Of a DNA stretch of 64,000 nucleotides, positions 56,646 through 64,000 are shown one piece after another (position 1 is the stretch's first letter; every line of letters begins with the position of its first letter). The stretch lies in the NCBI RefSeq assembly GCF_900100365.1, contig NZ_FNKU01000001.1, positions 3,658,001-3,722,000 on the forward strand, written 5' to 3'. The notes under the pieces were generated by a model, which saw only the letters and a list, made by a program, of their open reading frames with translations, searched no databases and was not told the origin of the DNA. Source of the DNA: Pseudomonas cannabina. Its GTDB lineage: Bacteria; Pseudomonadota; Gammaproteobacteria; Pseudomonadales; Pseudomonadaceae. Position numbers and translations under genes: made by a program.

Positions 56646-57770
56646 ATGCCCCTGCTCATCAGTCCCTTCGCTGAACTTGATCTCATTCGCCAGCCCGAGC
56701 AACAGGATGAACCGCTCCAGGCATTCGATGCCGCTGACGAATACCTGCTCAATCATGTCGCAGAGAGCGGTCTGACCCTGCAAAGCCGTGTGCTGGTGCT
56801 CAACGACAGTTTTGGCGCGCTGGCGGCGAGTCTGGCCCGTCATGCGTCAGTGGTCAGCAGCAGTGACTCGTTTCTGGCAGCGCAAGGGCTGGAGAAAAAT
56901 CTGGCACGCAACGGCATGAGCTATGACGCCGTACCACTGATCCCGGCCAGCGAGCCATTGACCGGGCCCTTCGACTGGGTGCTGATTCGGGTGCCCAAGA
57001 CACTGGCGCTGCTGGAAGAACAACTGATCCGCCTGCAAGGCCAACTGGCGCCCGGCGCTCGCGTAGTGGCGGCGGCCATGGTCAAGCACCTGCCACGCTC
57101 GGCGGGTGATTTGCTGGAAGAATACGTAGGGCCGGTGCAGGCTTCGCTGGCAGTGAAAAAGGCGCGCCTGCTGTTCGTGACACCAGAGACCAAAGCGCTG
57201 CGCGCTTCACCCTACCCGACCCGCTATACGCTGGATGAGCCCGCCATCGAACTGCTCAATCACGCCAACGTGTTCTGCCGCGACGGGCTGGATATCGGCA
57301 CTCGGGCGTTCCTGCCGTTTCTGCCCGAAAACCTCGGCACGGCGCGGGTCGCGGATTTGGGTTGCGGCAATGGCGTGCTGGCGATTGCCAGTGCGCTGGA
57401 CAATCCGCAGGCGCATTACACGCTGGTGGACGAGTCGTTCATGGCCGTGCAGTCGGCTGCCGAGAACTGGCGGGCAGCCTTCGGTGAGCGCGATGCGGTG
57501 ATTCGCGCGGCAGACGGGCTGGAAGGCCAGGAGCCTGACTCGCTGGACGTTGTACTGTGCAACCCGCCGTTTCACCAGCAGCAGGTGGTTGGCGATTTCC
57601 TCGCCTGGCGGATGTTCCTTCAGGCGCGCGCCGCGCTGGTCACCGGTGGCGCGCTGTATATCGTCGGCAATCGCCACCTGGGTTATCACACCAAACTGTC
57701 GCGCCTGTTCCGGGGCGTCGAGCAGGTCGCGGCCACCCCTAAATTCGTGATCCTCAAAGCCCGCAAATAG
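56646..57770 (+). CDS. rlmG: rRNA guanine-N2-methyltransferase RlmG
   Basis: A 374-residue class I methyltransferase with two Rossmann-like halves. The N-terminal half is degenerate (VLVLNDSFGALAASLARH). The C-terminal half is catalytic, with the SAM motif VADLGCGNGVLAIASAL and the base-modifying VLCNPPFHQQ (NPPF). This is the RlmG/RsmC pattern, methylating G1835 of 23S rRNA. ATG 56646 (MPLLISPF) is used; an earlier in-frame start at 56610 is not conserved-looking. Confidence 0.92.
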   Translation: MPLLISPFAELDLIRQPEQQDEPLQAFDAADEYLLNHVAESGLTLQSRVLVLNDSFGALAASLARHASVVSSSDSFLAAQGLEKNLARNGMSYDAVPLIPASEPLTGPFDWVLIRVPKTLALLEEQLIRLQGQLAPGARVVAAAMVKHLPRSAGDLLEEYVGPVQASLAVKKARLLFVTPETKALRASPYPTRYTLDEPAIELLNHANVFCRDGLDIGTRAFLPFLPENLGTARVADLGCGNGVLAIASALDNPQAHYTLVDESFMAVQSAAENWRAAFGERDAVIRAADGLEGQEPDSLDVVLCNPPFHQQQVVGDFLAWRMFLQARAALVTGGALYIVGNRHLGYHTKLSRLFRGVEQVAATPKFVILKARK

Positions 57771-57784
57771 GCCCCGCAGCGGGC

Positions 57785-57824
57785 AAAAAAAGACCCTCTT
57801 GCCACACTGGGCGGCAAGAGGGTC
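57785..57824 (-). terminator. Terminator of the cio operon
   Basis: GACCCTCTTGCC (57792-57803) pairs with GGCAAGAGGGTC (57813-57824), a perfect 12-bp stem. On the minus strand it ends in seven T. It closes the cioA-cioB-small gene unit and lies convergent to rlmG. Confidence 0.9.
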
Positions 57825-57869
57825 GCTAAACGTGTCCGCAGACACGAACGGGAATTCAGTGCTTCAGGA

Positions 57870-58037
57870 TCAGTGCGTCGTCAGGCCCGCAGCGCTCATG
57901 AACATGCGCATCAGGCTGGCGACGATGAACAGCGCAAACACGCTGCCCGCCCAGATCCCGACCAGCCACGCCAGCCGTTGCCAGAGCGGCTTGCTCAGCG
58001 CCGGATCCGGGTCGTGCAGGGAATTTTTACCAGACAT
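57870..58037 (-). CDS. Small membrane protein of the cio operon (DUF2474-like, 55 residues)
   Basis: A 55-residue protein read directly from the minus strand: start ATG 58037, stop TGA at 57872-57870. GAGGAG lies seven bases before the start. The sequence MSGKNSLHDPDPALSKPLWQ is followed by one strong transmembrane helix (RLAWLVGIWAGSVFALFIVASLMRMFM). It lies 21 bases after cioB on the same strand, like CydX-type small subunits of bd oxidases and the DUF2474 proteins. It probably helps to stabilise or assemble the oxidase. It falls below common ORF length cut-offs. Confidence 0.85.
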   Translation of the reverse strand: MSGKNSLHDPDPALSKPLWQRLAWLVGIWAGSVFALFIVASLMRMFMSAAGLTTH

Positions 58038-58058
58038 CGTCATTCTCCTCGGTTCTGA

Positions 58059-59066
58059 CTAGTGATAACCGTCTTCGGCCGTCACCTTGCCGCGGAACAC
58101 GTAGTAGCTCCAGAAGGTGTAGCCCAGGATGAACGGAATGATGAACAGCGTGCCGACCAGCATGAAACCCTGGCTCTGCGGCGGTGCCGCTGCCTGCCAG
58201 ATCGAGACTGCAGGCGGGATGATGTTCGGCCACAGGCTGATGCCCAGCCCGCTGTAACCCAGAAAGATCAGCAGCAGGGTCAGCAGGAATGGCGTGTAAT
58301 GAGCATTGCGCGCCACGGCCTTGAACAACCCGTACATGGTCACCAGCACCAGAATCGGCACCGGCATGAACCAGAACAGGTTCGGCATGCTGAACCAGCG
58401 ATGCGCGATGTCTGCGTGGGCCAGCGGCGTCCACAGGCTGACCACCGCCATGACCGCCAGTACCGCCAGCGCCAGAGGACGCGCCAGGTCATGCATCGCC
58501 TTCTGCAACGGGCCTTCGGTTTTCATGATCAGCCAGGTGCAGCCCAGCAGTGCGTAGGCAACGATCAGGGCCAGACCGCAGAACATCGGGAACGGCGAGA
58601 GCCAGTCCAGCGAGCCGCCTGCAAACTGGCGATCGACCACGGGAATGCCTTCGATGTAAGCCCCCAGCGCCACGCCTTGAAAGAAGGTCGCCGTCAGTGA
58701 ACCGCCGATGAAGGCCTTGTCCCACCAATGACGCTTCAGTTCGGTCGCTTTGAAGCGGAACTCGAATGCCACGCCGCGAAAGATCAGGCCCATGAGCATG
58801 AACATCAGCGGCAGATACAGCGCCGACAACACCACCGAGTAGGCCAGCGGAAACGCGCCGAACAGCGCAGCGCCGCCCAGTACCAGCCAGGTTTCGTTGC
58901 CGTCCCAGACCGGCGCAACGGTGTTCATCATCACATCGCGGTCGTGACTTTCTTTCATAAACGGGAAGAGAATCCCGATGCCCAGATCGAAGCCGTCCAT
59001 CACGACGTACATCATGATGCCAAAGACAATGATGATGGCCCAGATCAGCGGAAGATCGATACCCAT
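58059..59066 (-). CDS. cioB: Cyanide-insensitive terminal oxidase subunit II
   Basis: A 335-residue CydB-family membrane protein: MGIDLPLIWAIIIVFGIMMYVVMDGFDLGIGILFPF, then NTVAPVWDGNETWLVLGGAALFGAFPLAYSVVLSALYLPLMFML, typical of CydB/CioB. It has about eight hydrophobic helices. It starts three bases after cioA ends. With CioA it forms the cyanide-insensitive bd-type quinol oxidase of Pseudomonas. Confidence 0.96.
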   Translation of the reverse strand: MGIDLPLIWAIIIVFGIMMYVVMDGFDLGIGILFPFMKESHDRDVMMNTVAPVWDGNETWLVLGGAALFGAFPLAYSVVLSALYLPLMFMLMGLIFRGVAFEFRFKATELKRHWWDKAFIGGSLTATFFQGVALGAYIEGIPVVDRQFAGGSLDWLSPFPMFCGLALIVAYALLGCTWLIMKTEGPLQKAMHDLARPLALAVLAVMAVVSLWTPLAHADIAHRWFSMPNLFWFMPVPILVLVTMYGLFKAVARNAHYTPFLLTLLLIFLGYSGLGISLWPNIIPPAVSIWQAAAPPQSQGFMLVGTLFIIPFILGYTFWSYYVFRGKVTAEDGYH

Positions 59067-59069
59067 GGC

Positions 59070-60509
59070 TTAATTCCCCTTGCCGAGACGGTCAAGATTG
59101 TCGCCATCTTCTTCGCCTTCAACAGCGGCGGAGAGCGGACGGGCCGGTGTGCGTTTCTGGCCGGGACCACCATGAGGTACATGCTCGACGTAGGCTTTCG
59201 GCCCTTTGCGGACCAGCCGCATCATGTAGCCAAGGCCTGTACCGAACAGCACGAAGTAGACGACCACGAACAGCACCAGGGTGATGCTCATCTGCGCCAC
59301 GCTGTGCCCGGACGAAGCATCGGCAGTGCGCATCAGGCCGTACACGACCCACGGCTGACGACCGATTTCCGTGGTGAACCAGCCTGCGAGGATCGCGATC
59401 AGGCCAGAAGGCCCCATCCAAAGTGCCAGATACAGGAACGGACGCGAGTTATACAGCGTGCCGCGTTTGCGCAGCCAGAGGCTCCACAGGCCGGTAAAGA
59501 TCATCAGCATGCCGAGGGCGACCATCACCCGGAACGACCAGAACACGATCAGCGAATTCGGGCGGTCCTCAGGTTTGAATTCCTTGAGCGCTGGCACTTG
59601 TTTGTCGAGGCTGTGGGTCAGGATAAGGCTGCCCAGGTACGGAATTTCCACCGCGTACTTGGTGCGTTCTTCCTTCATGTCAGGGATGCCGAACAGGATC
59701 AGCGGGGTCGGCTCGTCGCCAATGTTCTCCCAGTGACCTTCGATAGCGGCGATTTTTGCGGGCTGATGCTTGAGCGTGTTCAGGCCGTGGAAGTCACCGA
59801 CCACTGCCTGAATCGGCGCCACCAGCAGGGCCATCCACATGGCCATCGAGAGCATTTTGCGCACGGCCGGTGTGTCACGACCACGCAACAGGTGCCAGGC
59901 CGCCGACGAGCCGACGAAGAATGCCGTCGCAACGAATGCAGCAATCGCCATGTGCGTTAGGCGGTACGGGAACGACGGGTTGAAGACCACCGCGAACCAG
60001 TCAGTCGGGATTACCCGGCCATCGATGATTTCAAAACCTTGCGGGGTCTGCATCCAACTGTTGGACGACAGAATCCAGAAGGTCGAAATAAGCGTGCCGA
60101 TGGCAACCATCACCGTGGAGAAGAAGTGCAGGTTACGGCCCACGCGATTCCAGCCAAACAGCATCACGCCAAGGAAGCCGGCTTCGAGGAAGAACGCGGT
60201 CAGCACCTCGTAGGTCAGCAACGGACCGGTGACGGCACCGGCAAAATCAGAGAAGCGGCTCCAGTTGGTGCCGAATTGATAGGCCATGACCAGCCCGGAC
60301 ACCACGCCCATGCCGAAGTTGACGGCAAAGATCTTGGACCAGAAGTGATACAGGTCACGGTAGACGTCGTCGCGGGTCTTCAGCCACAGCCCTTCGAGCA
60401 CAGCCAGGTAACTTGCCAGACCGATGGTGATGGCAGGAAACAGGATGTGGAACGAAATCGTGAATGCGAACTGAATTCGGGCGAGATCGATAGCCTCTAA
60501 ACCGAACAT
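59070..60509 (-). CDS. cioA: Cyanide-insensitive terminal oxidase subunit I
   Basis: A 479-residue CydA-family quinol oxidase subunit. It begins MFGLEAIDLARIQFAFTISFHILFPAITIGLASYLAVLEGLWL, with the haem b595 His in SFHILFPA and the GMGVVSGLVMAYQFGTNW region. A further region is LKEFKPEDRPNSLIVFWSFRVMVALG. The relatively short length compared with E. coli CydA (about 520) and the missing long Q-loop insert fit the CIO group. ATG 60509 has AGAGG upstream; the frame is open to 60695. The upstream gap holds REP arrays rather than a gene. Confidence 0.95.
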   Translation of the reverse strand: MFGLEAIDLARIQFAFTISFHILFPAITIGLASYLAVLEGLWLKTRDDVYRDLYHFWSKIFAVNFGMGVVSGLVMAYQFGTNWSRFSDFAGAVTGPLLTYEVLTAFFLEAGFLGVMLFGWNRVGRNLHFFSTVMVAIGTLISTFWILSSNSWMQTPQGFEIIDGRVIPTDWFAVVFNPSFPYRLTHMAIAAFVATAFFVGSSAAWHLLRGRDTPAVRKMLSMAMWMALLVAPIQAVVGDFHGLNTLKHQPAKIAAIEGHWENIGDEPTPLILFGIPDMKEERTKYAVEIPYLGSLILTHSLDKQVPALKEFKPEDRPNSLIVFWSFRVMVALGMLMIFTGLWSLWLRKRGTLYNSRPFLYLALWMGPSGLIAILAGWFTTEIGRQPWVVYGLMRTADASSGHSVAQMSITLVLFVVVYFVLFGTGLGYMMRLVRKGPKAYVEHVPHGGPGQKRTPARPLSAAVEGEEDGDNLDRLGKGN

Positions 60510-60789
60510 AGGATGTTCCTCTCTCAGATGAAACCTGCTGCCGGCAACAAACCAACAGCGATTGCCCCCACGGTAATGAGTGCTCTGTTTCTTTTTATGC
60601 AGCGTTTTCAGTGGAAAAAACGCTGGTCGACCCGTCGTTGTCTGAATGAAGTCATGACATAGATCAGTCGACCATGAAAGAGTAGTCCTGTTCACCCCGT
60701 TGAGCCGTGTGGTCTATTGTCGCGTGGCGGGATGTCTCACCTTAGCCTGCGGATCGAAGAGGCTGGTGCATCTCTCCTGATCAGTCAGT

Positions 60790-61175
60790 CTGTCTGTCTT
60801 CGCGAGCAAGCGAAGCGTCGCCCGGCTCGCTCCCACAAAGGCAACGTGCCCGCGTGTGGGAGTGAGCTTGCTCACGAAGAGGCCGGCGCAAACGCTGAAT
60901 ATCTACTGATCAGTCAATCTGTCTTCGCGAGCAATCTCGCTCCCACAGAGGCAACGTGCCCGCGTGTGGGAGTAAGCTTGCTCACGAAGAGGCCGGTGCA
61001 AACGCTGAATATCTACTGATCAGTCAGTCTGTCTTCGCGAGTGATCTCGCTCCCACAGAGGCAACGTGCCCGCGTGTGGGAGTGAGCTTGCTCACGAAGA
61101 GGCCGGTGCAAACGCTGAATATCTACTGATCAGTCAGTCTGTCTTCGCGAGCAAGCTCGCTCCCACAGAGGCCTC
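60790..61175. repeat. Tandem REP array with a 110-bp period
   Basis: A unit of 110 bases, beginning ATCTACTGATCAGTCAGTCT (60901, 61011, 61121), is repeated in tandem, with a related first copy about 129 bases upstream (near 60772). Each unit contains two oppositely oriented REP-like palindromes around CTTCGCGAGCAAGCTCGC and GGGAGTGAGCTTGCTCACGA. Single-base differences between copies are few, which suggests recent duplication. The gap 60510-60789 upstream shows nothing but likely cioA promoter sequence. Confidence 0.85.
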
Positions 61176-61198
61176 CTGTCGTAATTGCCGGAGCCCTG

Positions 61199-63400
61199 CT
61201 ACAACAACTTATCCAGCGTGATCGGAAACTCGCGTATCCGTTTGCCCGTCGCGTGATAGATCGCGTTGGCGATCGCCGCAGGCACACCGACGATGCCGAT
61301 CTCGCCGACGCCTTTGGAGCCCAGCGCGTTGACGATCTCGTCATGCTCTTCGACAAACAGCACGTCAATCTCACCAATGTCCGCGTTCACCGGAATATGG
61401 TACTCGGCCAGACTATGGTTCATCGGACGGCCCAGATCATGATCAAGCATCGCTTCTTCGTGCAATGCCATGCCCATGCCCCAGACAACGCCACCGAGAA
61501 TCTGGCTGCGTGCCATCTTCGGGTTGACCACCCGGCCCGCCGCCACGGCGCTGACCACACGGTTGACCTTGACGGTGCCCAGGTCCTCGTCGACCAGCAC
61601 TTCGACAAACACGGCCGAATGAGTCGCCGCCGCATAGGCTTCACGCTTCTTGTCCGGTTCGGCATCGACCTGCACTTCAATCACGCCGCTGGCCTGCGAC
61701 GCCGCCAGCTCCGCCATCGACAGCGCCTGATCGCCCAGATACAGCTTGCCCGATTCAAACCGAACGTCATCCGGCGTGACCGATGCAAACTGCGGGTGCA
61801 GCCCTTTCGCCACTTCCAGCACCTGACGCTGCAAGGCCTGACAGGCCTGCTGCACCGCCGTACCGACTGAAGACACCGTGAACGAGCCACCCTGCAGCGG
61901 CGCGGTCGGCAGCGAAGAATCGCCCAGCAGGAACGTAACGTTCTGCACATCGATCCCCGAAGATTCAGCCGCGATCTGCGTCATGACCGTGTAAGTGCCG
62001 GTGCCGATATCGGTCGTGGCACTGCTGACCACCAGCGAGCCATCCGCTTGCAGACGCGCCTTGGCGCTGGCTTTCATCTGCATGGCTTCCCAGACACCGC
62101 CCGCCATGCCCCAGCCGACCAGCTGGCGACCCTGGCGCATGCTGCGCGGCTCGGGGTTGCGGCGCTCCCAGCCGAAACGCTCGGCGCCCTGGGTGTAGCA
62201 TTCGCGCAGTTCCTTGCTGGAATACGGCTTGTCTTCGTTACCGTTGCGCTCAGCGTAATTGGTCAGGCGCAGACGCACCGGGTCGATAGCCAGCGCGCAG
62301 GCCAGTTCGTCCATGGCGCATTCCAGGCCGATCATGCCCAACGCCGCGCCCGGCGCACGCATGTCCAGCGGCGTGAAAACGTCCAGCGGCACCAGCTTGT
62401 AGGTCAGTTGCACGTTGTCGCACTTATAGAGCATGCCGCTCCATTCCACGACGTGCTCGCTGAAGTCCTCGAAACGCGAGGTCTGACCGATGGCTTCATG
62501 GCCCACAGCCAGTAATCGACCATTGGCCGCAGCGCCCAGACGCAGACGCTGAACCGTGCGCGGGCGATAGCCAAAGGTGAACATCTGCTGACGGGTCAAG
62601 GTCAGGCGCACCGAACGCTTGAGGTGCAGCGCAGCCATCACCGCCAGCGGCAGTTGGTACTGCGGACGCAGGCCCGAACCGAACGCGCCGCCAACAAAGG
62701 CGGCCAGCACACGGATCTTGTCCTTCTCCAGGCCGAAGACCTTGTGCAGGTAGTCCTGACAGTTCTGCGTGCCCTGCGTTTTGTCATGAATCTGCAAGCT
62801 GCCGTCGGCCTGGTAGAGGACGGTCGACGCATGCGGCTCCATCGGGTTGTGGTATTCGCTGGGCGTGCTGTAGGTCACGTCGACACTCAGCGCTGAACTG
62901 GCCAACTCACCTGCGAAGTTGCCACGCGGCGGCGGCAGTTCAGCAGGTGCATCGTTGGCCTTGTCGAGCATGGCCTGCAGGTCGGTCTGGTGATCCTGCT
63001 GCTCGTATTCGATACGTACCAGCGAGCCCGCATGCCGGGCCAGTTCCAGCGTGCCAGCCACAACCAGCGCCAGCGGCTGACCGCTGTACAGAACTTTATC
63101 GTTGTACAGCGGGCGGAACGGCGAGCCGTCGGCCGAATCAGCGTCGTCATAATTCTCGTCGTAGCTGGCCAGCGACGGGCGATTGGTGTGATCGAGCACC
63201 GCGACAACGCCCGGCACTTTCATCGCTTCGCTGATATCGATACTGATCACGCGACCGCTGGCGATGGTGCTGGAGACCACGCTGCCATGCAGCAAACCCT
63301 CTTCAGGGTATTCACCGGCGTAACGCGCGCCGCCAGTCACTTTCAGTCGGCCGTCAACGCGGTCCACGAGTTTGCCCATTGGCGAAAATGGCTGGTTCAT
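61199..63400 (-). CDS. paoC: Molybdopterin-binding oxidoreductase subunit (PaoC type)
   Basis: A 733-residue large subunit of a xanthine dehydrogenase/aldehyde oxidase-family enzyme: VDRVDGRLKVTGGARYAGEYPEEGLLHG, EPHASTVLYQADG, GGAFGSGLRPQYQLPLAVMAALHL, and SKGVGEIGIVGVPAAIANAIYHATGKRIREFPIT at the C-terminus with the catalytic Glu of GVGEIG. Length and order match PaoC/YagR of the periplasmic aldehyde oxidoreductase. It overlaps the upstream FAD subunit gene by four bases (ATGA). A twin-arginine signal would be on the small subunit, which is outside the window. The substrate cannot be read. Confidence 0.92.
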   Translation of the reverse strand: MNQPFSPMGKLVDRVDGRLKVTGGARYAGEYPEEGLLHGSVVSSTIASGRVISIDISEAMKVPGVVAVLDHTNRPSLASYDENYDDADSADGSPFRPLYNDKVLYSGQPLALVVAGTLELARHAGSLVRIEYEQQDHQTDLQAMLDKANDAPAELPPPRGNFAGELASSALSVDVTYSTPSEYHNPMEPHASTVLYQADGSLQIHDKTQGTQNCQDYLHKVFGLEKDKIRVLAAFVGGAFGSGLRPQYQLPLAVMAALHLKRSVRLTLTRQQMFTFGYRPRTVQRLRLGAAANGRLLAVGHEAIGQTSRFEDFSEHVVEWSGMLYKCDNVQLTYKLVPLDVFTPLDMRAPGAALGMIGLECAMDELACALAIDPVRLRLTNYAERNGNEDKPYSSKELRECYTQGAERFGWERRNPEPRSMRQGRQLVGWGMAGGVWEAMQMKASAKARLQADGSLVVSSATTDIGTGTYTVMTQIAAESSGIDVQNVTFLLGDSSLPTAPLQGGSFTVSSVGTAVQQACQALQRQVLEVAKGLHPQFASVTPDDVRFESGKLYLGDQALSMAELAASQASGVIEVQVDAEPDKKREAYAAATHSAVFVEVLVDEDLGTVKVNRVVSAVAAGRVVNPKMARSQILGGVVWGMGMALHEEAMLDHDLGRPMNHSLAEYHIPVNADIGEIDVLFVEEHDEIVNALGSKGVGEIGIVGVPAAIANAIYHATGKRIREFPITLDKLL

Positions 63401-64000
63401 TGGGCGCTCCCTCCCGTTGCGGCATCGCTCAGGGCGCGAATGATCGCGCGGCGGGCCAGTCTGACTTTGAAACCGTTGTGCGCAAGCGGCTGCGCGTCTT
63501 CCAGCATGGCGTCGGCCACGGCGGCGAAGTTTTCACGAGTGACCGGTTTGCCGATCAGCAGGCTCTCGACCGCCTTGTCACGCCACGGTTTGTGCGCAAC
63601 GCCGCCCAAGGCCAGGCGCACGTCGCGTATCACGCCATTATCGAGGTCGAGCGCCGCCGCGACCGAGACCAGCGCGAACGCATAGGACTGGCGATCACGA
63701 ACCTTCAGATAAGCGCTGTTGCTGGCGAAACGTGCCGCAGGCAGTTCAACGGCGGTAATCAGCTCGTCATCAGCCAGCTGGTTATCACGCTCTGGTGCGT
63801 CACCGGGCAGGCGGTGGAAATCCGCGAACTCGATGGTCCGCTTGCCGGCGCGCCCTTCTACATGCACCACGGCCTCGAGCGCCGCCAATGCTACGCACAT
63901 GTCCGACGGGTGCGTCGCGACGCAGTCGTCGCTGGCACCGAGGATCGCGTGGATGCGGTTGAGGCCTTCACGCGCCGGGCAGCCCGTGCCCGGTTCGCGC
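63397..64000 (-). CDS. paoB: FAD-binding oxidoreductase subunit (PaoB type), 5' end missing
   Basis: The C-terminal 200 residues of the FAD subunit. The visible part starts REPGTGCPAREGLNRIHAILG, with a Cys region that in PaoB holds an extra iron-sulfur cluster, then VATHPSDMCVALAALEAVVHVEG and LKVRDRQSYAFALVSVAAAL, typical of the CO-dehydrogenase flavoprotein family. The rest runs off the right edge. It is read from 64000 down to the stop at 63397-63399, overlapping paoC. No internal start is needed. Confidence 0.88.
   Translation of the reverse strand, partial: REPGTGCPAREGLNRIHAILGASDDCVATHPSDMCVALAALEAVVHVEGRAGKRTIEFADFHRLPGDAPERDNQLADDELITAVELPAARFASNSAYLKVRDRQSYAFALVSVAAALDLDNGVIRDVRLALGGVAHKPWRDKAVESLLIGKPVTRENFAAVADAMLEDAQPLAHNGFKVRLARRAIIRALSDAATGGSAQ

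Noticed and set aside
60790..61175. Tandem repeats that could suggest a CRISPR array
   Set aside because: The 110-bp units repeat as a whole, without unique spacers between short repeats. They contain REP palindromes and no cas gene is nearby.

Overview
The window is chromosomal DNA of a fluorescent Pseudomonas of the P. syringae group. Evidence: the gene order (pilSR, the minor pilin cluster, ispH-fkpB-lspA-ileS-ribF, murJ, rpsT, proB, obgE, rpmA-rplU, ispB, fklB, ettA, a MorA-like regulator, glyA, cstA, radA, mscL, rlmG, cioAB) follows the Pseudomonas backbone as I remember it from P. aeruginosa. Inserted in it is a type III effector gene with a textbook HrpL promoter (hrp box), which points to a plant pathogen. 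There are many intergenic Pseudomonas REP palindromes.

Layout. 1-1576: end of a PilS-like sensor kinase and PilR. 1577-1936: repeats. 1937-6789: TetR regulator plus a two-gene RND efflux system. 6796-14370: thiO, then the pilE-pilY1-pilX-pilW-pilV-fimU operon on the minus strand and a divergent fimT. 14377-20139: a tightly overlapping minus-strand operon ribF-ileS-lspA-fkpB-ispH. 20272-22339: murJ and divergent rpsT. 22370-23972: a complete IS1182-type insertion sequence sitting exactly in the loop of the original rpsT terminator. 23977-24408: REP cluster. 24409-28217: rplU-rpmA-obgE-proB-creA. 28457-40145: ispB, a Fur-box-controlled small gene, fklB, several conserved genes of unknown function, a Lon-like protease, an envelope cluster, a Gre-like factor and ettA. 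40526-44362: large GGDEF/EAL protein (MorA type). 44442-47284: type III effector of the HopAE1 family with its hrp box. 47498-54905: glyA, the cstA-yjiX-yjiA type cluster, a PilZ protein, radA, mscL. 54906-60509: ferredoxin-NADP reductase, a 77-residue solo LuxR-type HTH protein, rlmG and the cio cyanide-insensitive oxidase genes, with a 55-residue small membrane protein too short for usual ORF cut-offs. 60510-61198: tandem REP array with a 110-bp period. 61199-64000: molybdenum-containing oxidoreductase subunits of PaoC/PaoB type, the latter cut by the window edge.

Functions connect at several points. PilR presumably drives the pilus programme through sigma-54. The minor pilins and PilY1 prime pilus assembly, and FimT keeps the GRxR motif linked to DNA uptake. 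The MorA-type protein and the PilZ protein both belong to cyclic-di-GMP control of motility. The effector is an accessory gene under HrpL control between housekeeping genes. I found no tRNA, rRNA or CRISPR array. The observations most worth checking are the effector/hrp-box unit, the insertion sequence in the terminator loop together with its own inward-facing terminator, the double Fur box, the solo HTH gene with its palindrome, and the REP arrays.
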